The position numbers were made by a program, and so were the translations under genes. DNA of 64,000 bases. Origin: Aliishimia sp039978895 (GTDB lineage: Bacteria > Pseudomonadota > Alphaproteobacteria > Rhodobacterales > Rhodobacteraceae). The stretch's first letter is position 1. Each line of letters opens with the position of its first letter. The notes under the pieces were generated by a model that made no database searches, was not told the origin of the DNA, and saw only the letters and a list, made by a program, of their open reading frames with translations. Shown in pieces: positions 53,544-64,000 of this stretch. Where the stretch lies: positions 434,001 through 498,000 of the forward strand of contig JBDWAL010000046.1 in NCBI GenBank assembly GCA_039978895.1. The letters are read 5' to 3'.

Positions 53544-53846
53544 ATGCAACTGACCCCCCGTGAAAAAGACAAATTGTTGATCGCAATGGCCGCAGAAGTT
53601 GCGCGCAAGCGACTGGCACGCGGCGTAAAACTAAACCACCCCGAGGCAATTGCTTTGATCACGGATGCTGTGGTCGAGGGCGCGCGGGATGGTCGCTCTG
53701 TCGCGGACATGATGGAGGCCGGAGCCCAATTGATCACCCGTGAGCAATGCATGGAGGGCATCGCCGAGATGATCCATGACGTTCAGGTTGAAGCCACATT
53801 TCCCGATGGCACCAAGCTTGTTACCGTCCACAACCCGATCAGATGA
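53544..53846 (+). CDS. ureA: Urease gamma subunit
   Basis: 100 residues, the exact usual size. MQLTPREKDKLLI, LNHPEAIALI and the C-terminal GTKLVTVHNPI are invariant features. It is a structural subunit of the nickel urease that hydrolyses urea to ammonia and carbamate in the cytoplasm. It lies 6 bases after ureD. Confidence 0.96.
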   Translation: MQLTPREKDKLLIAMAAEVARKRLARGVKLNHPEAIALITDAVVEGARDGRSVADMMEAGAQLITREQCMEGIAEMIHDVQVEATFPDGTKLVTVHNPIR

Positions 53847-53924
53847 CATACAGTAATCCACGCGCAACTCCAGTTTCGCCCGCATATATTCTGTCGGGCA
53901 CCACATTGGCAGGAGTGATCTAAG

Positions 53925-54230
53925 ATGATCCCCGGAGAACTTTTCCCCGCCCCCGGCTCGCTGACCCTGAATGACGGGCGCGCGCGCATCACATTAATGG
54001 TGGCGAACACCGGTGATCGTCCGGTGCAAGTTGGAAGCCATTACCATTTTGCAGAAACCAATGCCGCGCTTGAATTTGACCGGGAGGCCGCCCGCGGGCA
54101 TCGTTTGGACATCGCCGCCGGAACGGCTGTTCGCTTTGAACCCGGCCAACGGCGCGAGGTTCACGTGATCCCGGTCAGTGGTGATCGTAGAATATATGGA
54201 TTTAACCAGAAGGTCATGGGTGACCTTTAA
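53925..54230 (+). CDS. ureB: Urease beta subunit
   Basis: 101 residues. MIPGELFP, the VGSHYHFAETN loop and GFNQKVMGDL are family signatures. The start follows GGAGTGATC. It is separated from ureC by three unrelated genes, an unusual arrangement, although all lie on the same strand. Confidence 0.96.
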   Translation: MIPGELFPAPGSLTLNDGRARITLMVANTGDRPVQVGSHYHFAETNAALEFDREAARGHRLDIAAGTAVRFEPGQRREVHVIPVSGDRRIYGFNQKVMGDL

Positions 54231-54283
54231 CGCAAAACGCAACGGGCTCATAGTTGGGGCCACTCATTGGGAGGTGAGGCACT

Positions 54284-55105
54284 ATGTGTGATATCTGTGT
54301 AATGAACTCTGTGAAAGAGCGGATGCTTTCGCGCCGCCATCTGTTCAAAGGCGCTGCAATGACGACTGCAGCTGCGGCCCTTGGCACGGTGGTCAGCGCG
54401 CCAACAGCAATGGCTGATGGGCATGCCAGCGTGATGGACATGACCCACATGGTCGACGAGACCTTTCCGACCTATTTTGGCTCTCCTGGAATCAGTCGCG
54501 AGGCCATGAACACGTTTGCCAAAGACGGTTTCAACCTCAACACGTTCACAGTCATGGAACACACCGGCACACATATCGATGCGCCGCTTCACTTTTCGGC
54601 AGATGGGCAATCCGTAGATGAAATCCCGGTCTCCAGTCTTGTGTGCCCGCTGGCCGTTATCGACATCGCGGCCCGTGCCGCTGGCAACGCAGATACCCAA
54701 GTCACACCAGACGATCTGAAAGCATGGATTTCCGCCAATGGTCCAATTCCTGATAGCGCCTGCGTTGCAATGCATTCTGGCTGGGCGGCCAAAGTCCGCA
54801 CAGATGGTTTCCGCAACGCTGACGCAGAAGGCAAAATGCACTTCCCCGGCTTTCATATCGAAGCGGTGAAAATGTTGATGGAAGAAACCCGTGCTAAATC
54901 GATAGCCGTGGACACCTTGTCCTTGGATCACGGTTTATCTGCTGATTTCGCCGTGCATTACGGGTGGTTGCCAACCAACCGCTACGGCATCGAATGTATG
55001 GCTGGGCTTGATCAAGTTCCAGCGGCCGGGGCGACACTGGTTGTGGGGGCGCCGAAATTTGGCAAAGGCACCGGTGGTCCAGCACGCATTTTTGCGATGG
55101 TGTAA
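54284..55105 (+). CDS. Tat-exported cyclase-family protein
   Basis: 273 residues. A twin-arginine signal (SRRHLFKGA at 16-24, hydrophobic core, cleavage after AMA near 44) predicts export in folded form. The mature part is the cyclase/kynurenine formamidase fold with the metal motif HTGTHIDAPLHF and later DTLSLDHG. Relatives hydrolyse cyclic amides or N-formyl groups, releasing amine or ammonia-yielding products; the substrate is not known. It is inserted between ureB and ureC, so a link to nitrogen scavenging is a reasonable guess only. Confidence 0.82.
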   Translation: MCDICVMNSVKERMLSRRHLFKGAAMTTAAAALGTVVSAPTAMADGHASVMDMTHMVDETFPTYFGSPGISREAMNTFAKDGFNLNTFTVMEHTGTHIDAPLHFSADGQSVDEIPVSSLVCPLAVIDIAARAAGNADTQVTPDDLKAWISANGPIPDSACVAMHSGWAAKVRTDGFRNADAEGKMHFPGFHIEAVKMLMEETRAKSIAVDTLSLDHGLSADFAVHYGWLPTNRYGIECMAGLDQVPAAGATLVVGAPKFGKGTGGPARIFAMV

Positions 55106-55209
55106 GTGAGACCTAGGGCCTCCAAATATAAAACCGAGGCCAGCGCGGATGTGCTGGCCATCGCTCAAACGAGCGGATTTTGCGTGCCCATAAACGAGGA
55201 ACTCCCGGA

Positions 55210-55599
55210 ATGAGATTATTCTGTGCAGCTTTGATAGCTTCGCCCCTGCCCGTCTTTGCTCAAGCGCTGAATTGTTCCAGCGCCCAAACGCAAGTCGAAA
55301 TGACCGGATGTGCCGCGCGCGCTTACGAAGCAGCGGATGGCGATCTCAACGATGCATACAAACTGGCGCGCAGCGCTGTGCGCAGTTGGGATGCTGCACA
55401 ACCGGGATTGGAACCGTCTAACGAAGTAATGCTGCGTGACGCTCAGCGGGCATGGCTCCCGTTTCGTGACAAAGCATGTGCGGCGGAAAGCACAATGGCG
55501 CGCGGTGGGTCGATGCAGAACATGATCTACTACATCTGCCTAGAGCGCCTGACCCGGCAACGCACCGAAGATTTACGCATCATGGGCGAGGTCAACTAG
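55210..55599 (+). CDS. Secreted LprI/DUF1311-like protein
   Basis: 129 residues from an ATG behind GAGGAACTCCCGGA. A signal peptide (1 to about 17) precedes a mature domain with CSSAQTQVEMTGCA, WLPFRDKACAAES and the ICLERLTRQRTEDL tail, the pattern of the LprI lysozyme-inhibitor/DUF1311 family, with paired cysteines. It probably acts in the periplasm. Its place inside the urease operon recurs in my general recollection of Rhodobacteraceae, but no functional tie is known. Confidence 0.78.
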   Translation: MRLFCAALIASPLPVFAQALNCSSAQTQVEMTGCAARAYEAADGDLNDAYKLARSAVRSWDAAQPGLEPSNEVMLRDAQRAWLPFRDKACAAESTMARGGSMQNMIYYICLERLTRQRTEDLRIMGEVN

Positions 55600-55604
55600 A
55601 ACCC

Positions 55605-56039
55605 ATGGCCATTATTGAACTGACCCACGACTATGCCGCGACACCCGAAGATGTTTGGGCCTTGGCGATCGATTTCGAGACACTGGCCGAGGTCTGCAAA
55701 CCCCTGATTCAATTTGAGGGTTTGCCACAAGGTCGTTGCGAAACAGGCATGAAAGCCGATGTCATGGTGTCAATCTATGGCAAGCTGCCCGCGCAACCCT
55801 ATGCTATGGAAGTGCTGGAATGCGATGACGCCGCTATGGTCTTACGGTCGCGCGAAAAAGGTGCCGGGGTCAAACGCTGGAACCACACGTTGCGGGTCGA
55901 GGCCCATGGCACCGGCGCGCGTTTGCTTGATCATATCGAGATCGATGCAGGGTTTCTGACCCCCATTTTCGTGTGGTGGGGCCGCAAACTTTATCAACAC
56001 AGACACAAACCACGCCAACGGTTGCTTGGAGAAGCCTAA
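55605..56039 (+). CDS. SRPBCC-family small protein
   Basis: 144 residues from the ATG 5 bases after the previous stop. The START/Bet v1-like fold is suggested by IIELTHDYAATPEDVWALAID at the start, a central antiparallel sheet and a long final helix (FVWWGRKLYQHRHKPRQRLL). Such proteins bind hydrophobic ligands or act as polyketide cyclase-like enzymes. Here it is third in the insertion between ureB and ureC. Its role is unknown. Confidence 0.75.
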   Translation: MAIIELTHDYAATPEDVWALAIDFETLAEVCKPLIQFEGLPQGRCETGMKADVMVSIYGKLPAQPYAMEVLECDDAAMVLRSREKGAGVKRWNHTLRVEAHGTGARLLDHIEIDAGFLTPIFVWWGRKLYQHRHKPRQRLLGEA

Positions 56040-56113
56040 CGCCTTTCCCGCCCTCGCGGCTTCACCCTTAACCTTAGCCTTCGCATCAACGCACGAAGAC
56101 AGGAATTCCAATC

Positions 56114-57862
<1,749 letters not shown>

Positions 57863-58018
57863 AGGAAATCAGTCCGATGCAATCCTTTGTTAAGGTTAAT
57901 ATTTCACCTATGCGTGACACGCAAAGCGGACATACCAAGTCAGCACTTCTGCCCTATGCGATCAGATGCTATCTCTTGTTGCAGGGAGGAAACCAACGTA
58001 ACTCATCTGAGGTTTCCA

Positions 58019-58231
58019 ATGTCACATGTACTTCACACACCGAGTTCTTCGGGGTTCATCTATCGTTTCTTCAGCGGCATCTGGAACGGCTTGATCCGCG
58101 TCGGCGAACGCAGCGCGCACGCTCGTTTGGCCCAAGAAATCAACAACATGAGCGATCAGCAGCTCGAAGCGGCTGGATTGACACGCGCCGACTTTGTCAA
58201 ACGCGTTATGACCGACGGTTACCACATCTAA
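58019..58231 (+). CDS. DUF1127 small protein
   Basis: 70 residues from an ATG behind GAGG. The core from FFSGIWNGLIRVGERS to the end, with NNMSDQQLEAAGLTRADF, is the DUF1127 (YjiS-like) motif of short Arg-rich proteins common in alphaproteobacteria, some involved in phosphate or nitrogen stress and RNA turnover. It stands between ureC and ureE. The 5' extension of the frame has no good start. Confidence 0.75.
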   Translation: MSHVLHTPSSSGFIYRFFSGIWNGLIRVGERSAHARLAQEINNMSDQQLEAAGLTRADFVKRVMTDGYHI

Positions 58232-58259
58232 GTGGAACCACGATGGATGGGGGGCTTTT

Positions 58260-58748
58260 ATGACCGCTCCGCATCTTGCACAAACATATCATGACCATGC
58301 CCACGGCAAAGCTGTGGGCGAGGTCTGTTTGACATATGACGACCGTTTCTTGCGTCGAAAAGTGCTCCAACTTGTGGGCGGGGGTTCTGTTTTAGTTGAC
58401 CTACCACAGACCACCTCGCTGGATCACGGCGGTGTTCTTGTTCTGGAGAACGGTGGTGAAATCACCGTAACAGCCGCTGCAGAACCGCTCTTGGACGTGC
58501 GCGGCGACGCCCTACACAGGCTTGCTTGGCACATTGGCAATCGCCACACCCCCTGCCAAATCGAAGACACGCGCCTGTTGATCCAACGCGACCACGTGAT
58601 CCGCGATATGTTGCAACGCCTTGGTGCAGATTTGCTGGAAGTCACCGAACCTTTCACTCCTGAAGGTGGCGCCTATGGACACGGGCGCACGCATTCACAC
58701 GAACACGGGGCCTCAACGCATACGCACCCTCATTCACATGAGCACTGA
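58260..58748 (+). CDS. ureE: Urease accessory protein UreE
   Basis: 162 residues. An N-terminal peptide-binding-like domain and a metallochaperone domain (WHIGNRHTPCQIE with the conserved His), then a His-rich tail (SHEHGASTHTHPHSHEH) that stores or donates nickel. The ureF start lies inside its last codons. Confidence 0.93.
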   Translation: MTAPHLAQTYHDHAHGKAVGEVCLTYDDRFLRRKVLQLVGGGSVLVDLPQTTSLDHGGVLVLENGGEITVTAAAEPLLDVRGDALHRLAWHIGNRHTPCQIEDTRLLIQRDHVIRDMLQRLGADLLEVTEPFTPEGGAYGHGRTHSHEHGASTHTHPHSHEH

Positions 58749-59382
58749 TCCCGCACTCATTCTTGCGCAGTGGATGTCGCCTGCATTTCCAGTGGGCGCC
58801 TTCGCTTTCTCCCACGGGCTTGAAGCAGTGATTGAAGCCGGGGAAGTCGACACTGCAAACGCCTTGCAAGAGTGGTTGACCGCGCTTTTGCAAAACGGCA
58901 GCGCGGCCAATGACGCTGTGTTTGTGAGCCATGGCTACCGCGCGCAAACCGCAAATGACCTTAAGGACCTGACCGATCTTTGCATCGGCTTTTGTTCCAG
59001 CGCTGGTCGGGTTCTAGAAACCCGAGAACAAGGCGCAAGTTTTGCACGCACTTTGCGCAAAATAGATGATCATAACCTGCCGGACCTGCCCTATCCCATC
59101 GCGGTTGGCCATGCCGCCGCACTGTATGGGCTACCTTTGCCCGCAACTTTACGCTTCTTTTTGCATGGCTTTGTCGCGAATTTGATCTCGGCGGCGGTGC
59201 GCCGCGTGCCTTTGGGCCAGACAGAGGGGCAGCGCGTGCTGAGTGCATTGCACCCTGTCATCGAAACAACTGCGGAGAGCATACAAAGTAAATCACTAGA
59301 CGACCTGACAAACACCTGTTTTGCAGCGGACATCGCGGCAATGCAGCATGAAACACTCTACTCCAAGACTTTTCGGACATAA
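58738..59382 (+). CDS. ureF: Urease accessory protein UreF
   Basis: 214 residues from the ATG overlapping the ureE end by 11 bases; a longer frame inside ureE is not used. LILAQWMSPAFPVGAFAFSHGLE is the defining N-terminal block. It bridges UreD and UreG in the nickel-loading complex and checks GTP hydrolysis by UreG. Confidence 0.92.
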   Translation: MSTDPALILAQWMSPAFPVGAFAFSHGLEAVIEAGEVDTANALQEWLTALLQNGSAANDAVFVSHGYRAQTANDLKDLTDLCIGFCSSAGRVLETREQGASFARTLRKIDDHNLPDLPYPIAVGHAAALYGLPLPATLRFFLHGFVANLISAAVRRVPLGQTEGQRVLSALHPVIETTAESIQSKSLDDLTNTCFAADIAAMQHETLYSKTFRT

Positions 59383-59396
59383 GGATACCCCCCAAC

Positions 59397-60029
59397 ATGG
59401 CCTCGCATAACGGACCTTTGCGCATTGGAATTGGTGGGCCTGTGGGAGCAGGCAAAACGACGCTCACAGCGCGTCTGGCCGAAGCATTAAAACAGGATCA
59501 TTCTGTAGGCGTGATCACCAATGATATTTACACACAAGAGGACGCGGAGGCGTTAATGCGGATGCAAATCCTCCCCCAGGACCGAGTGATCGGTGTGGAA
59601 ACAGGTGGATGCCCGCACACAGCTATTCGCGAAGACGCGTCTATCAACCTCGCGGCGATCGCAACAATGGTTGAACGTCACCCAGAGGTTGAAGTGGTAT
59701 TGATCGAAAGTGGTGGTGACAACTTATCTGCGACCTTCTCACCAGAACTTGCAGACATTACGCTATACGTCATCGATGTCGCAGCCGGGGAGGAAATTCC
59801 ACGCAAAGGCGGGCCAGCGATCACGCGCTCAGACATTCTCATCATCAATAAGACCGATCTTGCGCCCCATGTTGGGGCATCTCTGGACGTGATGGAGCGG
59901 GATGCGACACGGATGCGCGCCGGAAGGCCGTTCTTTTTTACCCAACTTAAACACTGCAAAGGCGTCGCCCCCGTTTTGGAGGCGATCAAAACGGTGTCCG
60001 GCTTAGGAGTGCCAACCGCGGCTCAGTGA
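59397..60029 (+). CDS. ureG: Urease accessory GTPase UreG
   Basis: 210 residues. P-loop GPVGAGKTTL, switch region with TNDIYTQEDAE, the nickel-binding CPH in GGCPHTAIREDAS, and the NKTDLAP guanine motif. It supplies GTP energy and nickel to the maturation complex. It is the last gene of the operon and is followed at once by a hairpin with T run. Confidence 0.95.
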   Translation: MASHNGPLRIGIGGPVGAGKTTLTARLAEALKQDHSVGVITNDIYTQEDAEALMRMQILPQDRVIGVETGGCPHTAIREDASINLAAIATMVERHPEVEVVLIESGGDNLSATFSPELADITLYVIDVAAGEEIPRKGGPAITRSDILIINKTDLAPHVGASLDVMERDATRMRAGRPFFFTQLKHCKGVAPVLEAIKTVSGLGVPTAAQ

Positions 60030-60031
60030 GC

Positions 60032-60052
60032 GCGTTTTTTTTCAAAAAACGC
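60032..60052 (+). terminator. Rho-independent-type terminator after ureG
   Basis: GCGTTTTTT and AAAAAACGC form a perfect 9-bp stem with a TTC loop, 2 bases after the ureG stop. The T run is inside the stem rather than after it. Confidence 0.5.
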
Positions 60053-60057
60053 CAGAA

Positions 60058-60077
60058 CGGAATTTTGCAAAATTCCG
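60058..60077. repeat. Perfect 20-base palindrome
   Basis: CGGAATTTTG is followed by its exact complement CAAAATTCCG with no loop. It lies 5 bases after the ureG hairpin and may add to termination or be a protein-binding site. Confidence 0.65.
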
Positions 60078-60512
60078 GGCCCCGCAAGACTTCACTTGCG
60101 ACACGCGACTTCAATCGTGACGTGCCCGATTTGATTGAACGAACCTGCTGTTCCATGAGGCTCGGATTTGATAAACGCCATGCGGTCAAGCTTCTGAACT
60201 CAGCCTCCGAGTTTTTCACAAACTTCGCTGCGGCAGGCGTTGTGTCGAGCCTTACCCGCAAAAGCAATCTTGAGCTGACGGGTCATAGGCGTGTGTCTGC
60301 TTCGTTCGTTGTGCCGACTATGACTTAGCTGGAAAAGCCAATCGTGTGCTGTAAACTTGTGTTTGCGGCCACCATCTTGAGCCCAAAAACACTGTCGTTT
60401 TGTGCCCAAACACAGCAATGTTATCGATATCATTCGTTGAATTTATCTTTGGTTCACCCTTCTCACCTATCAAAAATCCGGACGCATCAAGAGTGTCATA
60501 AAGGTTCACTAA

Positions 60513-61616
60513 ATGGGTATCATCGACGTAAATTCGTTGGGTTATTTTGACATTCCGGTCTTCACTTTAGAAATGAGTGAGGCGGGTGATCCCATTTATT
60601 CTGGTGTGAACCATGCATGGAGCGAAGGAGCCAACCGCTTGCTTCAAGATGTTCTCGGAAAAACTGCAAAGGAAGTTTTTCCGGGCAAGCTTGGTGTCGC
60701 CGCTTATGAGCAGCATTTGGCGGCTTTCGAGACTGGGCAGAAACGAACTTATGACATCCAGCTCCCTTTGTCAGACATCGTTCACACAGTGCGAACCAAA
60801 CTAACACCCGTCCTGAACGACACAGGCACTGTCATTCAATTTGTCGGCGTTTCAAGTGATCGTACATCTGAATTTACGGCGACCAAACTTCGCGCTGATT
60901 TGGCCTGTGCCAACAAGGATATAGAAGATTTCATATTCATGGCGGCTCATGATCTCAGAACTCCAATGCGCAACATCGGATCATTGGCAGATCTGCTCAG
61001 GGATGGCTTTTCCGATTTAGGAGATGGCAAGATTGAGTTGATCGATATGATAGAAGACGTCGCCACAAAGGCTGCAGACCTAATCACTGATATCTTGGCC
61101 CATGCCCAAGCCGTGACGTCAGTGGCTGGTCAAGAAACTTTCGATTTATCCGAGCTTTGCAATGACATATTCCTGACCCTTGATCCTATCAAACGTCATA
61201 GCCTCAAGGTGGCAAACCAAACGTTGACGACAGATAAAGTCGCCCTTCAAATCGTGCTCCGGAATTTATGCGACAACGCAATTAAACACTGTGGACGACA
61301 CAATGTTGCGCTTAACGTTTTGGTGCAATCAAGTGGATCGAACACACTTGAGTTCACAGTGAGCGACAACGGGCAAGGCTTCCAAGATCCCGCGATTACG
61401 TTTCTGGATGGTGGCGAACTTCGTATGGAAAGTGGCTTTGGACTACTTGGTGTGCGTCGATTGATTGAGTCGCGTGGCGGAACAATTGCAGCGCAAAACC
61501 TGCCTAATGATGGCGGTGGCATCGTGCGCTTTTCGTTATCAGGAGAAATCGCAAAAGCAGGTAACGCCGAACAGGTGCCTGACACCAATGATTTTGTTTT
61601 CAAACACTCGGCTTGA
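60513..61616 (+). CDS. PAS-domain sensor histidine kinase
   Basis: 367 residues, soluble. A PAS-like domain (about 10-115) ends in a V-SSDRTE-type linker. The HisKA helix carries His146 in AAHDLRTPMRN, and the HATPase shows the N box NLCDNAIKH (about 250), DNGQGF and GFGLLGVRRL. The layout resembles short phytochrome-type or light/oxygen PAS kinases. No response regulator is adjacent, so it is an orphan. AAGG precedes the ATG by 7 bases. Confidence 0.85.
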   Translation: MGIIDVNSLGYFDIPVFTLEMSEAGDPIYSGVNHAWSEGANRLLQDVLGKTAKEVFPGKLGVAAYEQHLAAFETGQKRTYDIQLPLSDIVHTVRTKLTPVLNDTGTVIQFVGVSSDRTSEFTATKLRADLACANKDIEDFIFMAAHDLRTPMRNIGSLADLLRDGFSDLGDGKIELIDMIEDVATKAADLITDILAHAQAVTSVAGQETFDLSELCNDIFLTLDPIKRHSLKVANQTLTTDKVALQIVLRNLCDNAIKHCGRHNVALNVLVQSSGSNTLEFTVSDNGQGFQDPAITFLDGGELRMESGFGLLGVRRLIESRGGTIAAQNLPNDGGGIVRFSLSGEIAKAGNAEQVPDTNDFVFKHSA

Positions 61617-62152
61617 GATCTCCCAAAGCTGTTTGACGGCACTTACGCTACAGAAATTTCCAAAATTCATATTTGTGCGCGATCTGAGAACATCCATTTT
61701 GAACCGTAATGATTCCATGACGCATTTCAGCTTCAGCGCATTTGCCGCTTGTAAGAGGCTTCAACAGTTCTTCTGACGTTAGAAATTCTGGAAAAATTTT
61801 TTCTATGCTGCGGATTACTTAAATTTCGCTCTCAGACCTCGCCACATTCACCCTGCACTGACATGTCACCTTGCGCAAAAGCACCTCGTTCATCCGACCT
61901 TAATCTATTGAATTAATATACTAAAATGTCAATTTCTGTGAAAAAACTTAAAGATTTTTGTTGGACATGCATAGGCCGTGACCTTCAAGCAATCTGACCC
62001 GCGGACGTAGTGCACAACATTTTATCACATAACGTTAACTTACAAAGAACCGGCGAGAATTGCGCCAGAAGCATGCGTTTAAACTTCGAGGTGCTTGCGC
62101 TTTGTTCGAATCCCCGCTTAGTTCGAAGTCGAGCCGCGATTACAGCGGACGG
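61617..62152. other. Intergenic region before the polyamine ABC operon
   Basis: About 536 bases. The part from 61800 to 62040 is AT-rich (runs such as TTGAATTAATATACTAAAATG) and probably holds the promoter for the transporter genes. The frame of the ATPase gene is open from 62060, but only weak starts exist there. No RNA gene was found; a GTTCGAATCC string near 62104 is not part of a foldable tRNA. Confidence 0.45.
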
Positions 62153-63274
62153 GTGACACACGGGGAGCCGCTTTTGGCTGATGGAACCAACGCTGCTGCG
62201 TTCGTAGAATTCGAGCGCGTGCAAAAAAGCTATGACGGCGAGAATCTCGTCGTCAAAGATTTGAATCTTTCTATGCCTAAGGGCGAATTCCTGACCATGC
62301 TTGGGCCGTCGGGATCAGGAAAAACGACTTGCCTGATGATGCTTGCTGGCTTTGAGACAGCAACGCATGGCGATATACGGCTTGATGGCGTTTCGATTAA
62401 CAACATCCCACCGCACAAACGCGGCATCGGCATGGTGTTTCAGAACTACGCCTTGTTCCCACATATGACTGTAGCCGAGAATCTCGCATTTCCACTGGAA
62501 GTGCGTAAAATCGGTAAAGCGGACCGTGAGACGAAAGTCAAACGAGCGCTGGATATGGTTGAAATGGGGGCCTTTGGCGGACGTCGCCCGGCACAACTAT
62601 CAGGTGGCCAGCAACAGCGGATCGCCTTGGCTCGCGCTTTGGTGTTTGAACCAGAGCTTGTGTTGATGGACGAACCTTTGGGCGCTCTCGACAAACAGTT
62701 GCGCGAGAAGATGCAGTTTGAGATCACGCACCTTGCGCACAATCTTGGCATCACCACCGTCTACGTTACACATGACCAAACCGAAGCACTGACCATGTCA
62801 GACCGGGTCGCCGTCTTCGACGACGGGCGCATCCAGCAACTCGCGCCGCCAGATGCATTATATGAAGCCCCGGAGAACAGCTTCGTTGCGCAATTCATCG
62901 GGGAAAATAACACCTTAGAAGGTGTTGTTAAAGAAATCAAAGGCGACCATTGCATCGTACAGCTTGACGACGGTGAATTGATCGATGCCAAACCCGTCAA
63001 TGTGACCCAGCCCGGGGAACGTACACGCGTTTCAATCCGTCCTGAACGCGTGGAATACAATCCCGAACGCCTATCTGCCGATGCGCACATGTTGAACGCA
63101 GAAGTGCTGGAGTTCATTTACATGGGTGATATTTTCCGAACGCGCTTGCGCGTTGCGGGCAACGACGAATTCATCATCAAGACACGCAACGCACCCGATG
63201 TGGAGCGTTTGAAACCCGGCCAGCAAATCAAAATCGGCTGGCTGGCAGCAGATTGCCGCGCGCTTGATGCCTAA
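62153..63274 (+). CDS. ABC transporter ATP-binding protein, polyamine (PotA) type
   Basis: 373 residues from the GTG at 62153; a TTG at 62174 behind GGGGAG, or the far TTG at 62060, are alternatives. Walker A is GPSGSGKTT, Q loop VFQNYALFPHMT, signature LSGGQQQR, Walker B LVLMDEPLGALD and the switch His in THDQTE. The C-terminal TOBE-like domain (about 240-373) fits spermidine/putrescine or related importers. A periplasmic binding protein gene follows 132 bases later, as is common in roseobacters. Confidence 0.87.
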   Translation: MTHGEPLLADGTNAAAFVEFERVQKSYDGENLVVKDLNLSMPKGEFLTMLGPSGSGKTTCLMMLAGFETATHGDIRLDGVSINNIPPHKRGIGMVFQNYALFPHMTVAENLAFPLEVRKIGKADRETKVKRALDMVEMGAFGGRRPAQLSGGQQQRIALARALVFEPELVLMDEPLGALDKQLREKMQFEITHLAHNLGITTVYVTHDQTEALTMSDRVAVFDDGRIQQLAPPDALYEAPENSFVAQFIGENNTLEGVVKEIKGDHCIVQLDDGELIDAKPVNVTQPGERTRVSIRPERVEYNPERLSADAHMLNAEVLEFIYMGDIFRTRLRVAGNDEFIIKTRNAPDVERLKPGQQIKIGWLAADCRALDA

Positions 63275-63406
63275 CGGCAAAGCGCTACACGGTAAGTAAA
63301 TCATGGTCCGGCACTCACCGGGCGATGAATATTAGGGGGATGGGTCAGAACAAGCCCGACGTGCCACCCCCCGTTATCTACAACACGGGCAATACGGGAG
63401 AAACGT

Positions 63407-64000
63407 ATGAAACTCGCAAACACACTGATGGCCACAACGGCCCTGTCCTTTGCTGCGGCATCGGCCATGGCGGACGGGCACATGTCAGGCTCCATGACCG
63501 TTGTGTCTTGGGGCGGTGCCTACCAAAGCTCACAACAACGCGCTTATTCTGAGCCTTACGCTGAGAACAACGAAGGTTTGGAAGTGATCTGGGACGAATC
63601 CTCAGCCGAGGCCGTGTCCAAATTGCGCGCCATGGATGAAGCCGGGAACGTAACATGGGACGTTGTTGACGTCGTTGCGGCAGACGCATTGCGCCTGTGT
63701 GACGAAGGCTTGGCAATGGAAATTGACGCCGACGAAATGCTAGCAGCCGCGCCAGACGGCACATCTGCATCCGACGATTTCGGCGATTTGTTGGTTGGCG
63801 ACTGCTTCATTCCGCAGATCGTTTATTCCACAACTGTTGGATACCGCACAGACCTTGTTGGCGACACTGCGCCAACAGATATCTGCTCGATCTTCGACAC
63901 AGAAGCCTACCCCGGCAAACGCGCGCTGGAAAAACGCCCGATCAACAACATGGAATGGGCATTGCTTTGTGACGGTGTTGCAAAAGGCGAAGTCTATGAC
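63407..64000 (+). CDS. Polyamine-type ABC transporter substrate-binding protein (cut by window end)
   Basis: 198 residues up to the window edge with no stop. The ATG follows GGGAG. A signal peptide (about 1-22, ASAMA then DGH) precedes MTVVSWGGAYQSSQQRAY, the typical start of PotD-like binding proteins, and VTWDVVDVVAADALRLCDEG. It would deliver a polyamine or similar compound to a permease, probably encoded beyond the window, powered by the ATPase upstream. Confidence 0.88.
   Translation, partial: MKLANTLMATTALSFAAASAMADGHMSGSMTVVSWGGAYQSSQQRAYSEPYAENNEGLEVIWDESSAEAVSKLRAMDEAGNVTWDVVDVVAADALRLCDEGLAMEIDADEMLAAAPDGTSASDDFGDLLVGDCFIPQIVYSTTVGYRTDLVGDTAPTDICSIFDTEAYPGKRALEKRPINNMEWALLCDGVAKGEVYD

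Larger units (their letters stand above)
60030..60512. other. Intergenic region after the urease operon
   Basis: About 480 bases without a supported gene. The first 50 bases hold a terminator hairpin and a perfect 20-base palindrome. The rest has only short ORFs with no recognisable product. An AAGG site for the PAS kinase lies near the end. Confidence 0.5.

Noticed and set aside
62095..62125. GTTCGAATCCCC string resembling a tRNA T loop
   Set aside because: No matching acceptor, D or anticodon stems can be drawn around it.

Overview
The window is chromosomal DNA of a marine alphaproteobacterium, most likely a Rhodobacteraceae member of the Roseobacter group. The basis is moderate GC content, TRAP uptake systems beside sugar-acid catabolism, LuxR/hydrolase fusions, a DUF1127 protein inside a urease operon, and many 4-base ATGA/GTGA gene overlaps. 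No tRNA, rRNA, CRISPR array, intact insertion sequence or replication origin was seen.

Layout. 1-2050: end of a glycogen/maltodextrin operon (3' end of malQ, then pgm). 2368-10205: single genes, namely a luciferase-like flavin monooxygenase and a short-chain reductase facing each other across a strong shared terminator, a three-PAS hybrid histidine kinase, two small membrane proteins, and a LuxR regulator fused to an alpha/beta-hydrolase fold. 10242-13659 (minus): pcaGH with a metallo-beta-lactamase-fold hydrolase and an enolase-superfamily enzyme. 14031-20568: two divergent sugar-acid operons; one (minus) has a DHRS6-like SDR, an IlvD/Edd dehydratase, an FAH-family hydrolase and a 2-hydroxyacid dehydrogenase, the other (plus) has a beta-hydroxyacid dehydrogenase and a DenD-like enzyme. 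20569-22860: a gene-poor stretch, a Dabb protein and an FAD monooxygenase.

22961-31743 is the most unusual part. Two divergent operons flank a 76-codon gene for a Ser/Gly-rich peptide that has its own terminator. Minus arm: a dikinase split into two genes (PEP-utilising/His-domain protein, then ATP-grasp domain), a GT8 glycosyltransferase, a SAM methyltransferase and an HprK-like P-loop kinase. Plus arm: the peptide gene, an NTP_transf_5-like nucleotidyltransferase, a DEDDh exonuclease, an unrecognised 379-aa protein and a truncated methyltransferase-like ORF. It looks like a tailoring cluster for a ribosomally made peptide, without any recognisable lasso, lanthipeptide or YcaO enzyme. The product is unknown.

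32143-52601 is a large uronate/aldarate island: GntR/FCD regulator, TRAP transporter, Gci-like cycloisomerase, UxaA, four Gfo/Idh/MocA oxidoreductases, a PhyH dioxygenase, a HIBADH-family dehydrogenase, an EamA permease, KDG kinase, UxaC, UxuB, UxuA and KDPG aldolase. Together these give complete routes from glucuronate (UxaC-UxuB-UxuA-KdgK-Eda), and from galacturonate if the UxuB-type enzyme or an unlinked enzyme also reduces tagaturonate (UxaC-UxaB-UxaA-KdgK-Eda). A lipoprotein esterase lies inside the island.

52674-60029 is a urease operon (ureD, A, B, C, E, F, G) interrupted by a Tat-exported cyclase, an LprI-like secreted protein and an SRPBCC protein between ureB and ureC, and by a DUF1127 protein before ureE. 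60513-61616 is a PAS histidine kinase. 62153 to the end begins a polyamine-type ABC importer (ATPase, then a binding protein cut by the window edge).
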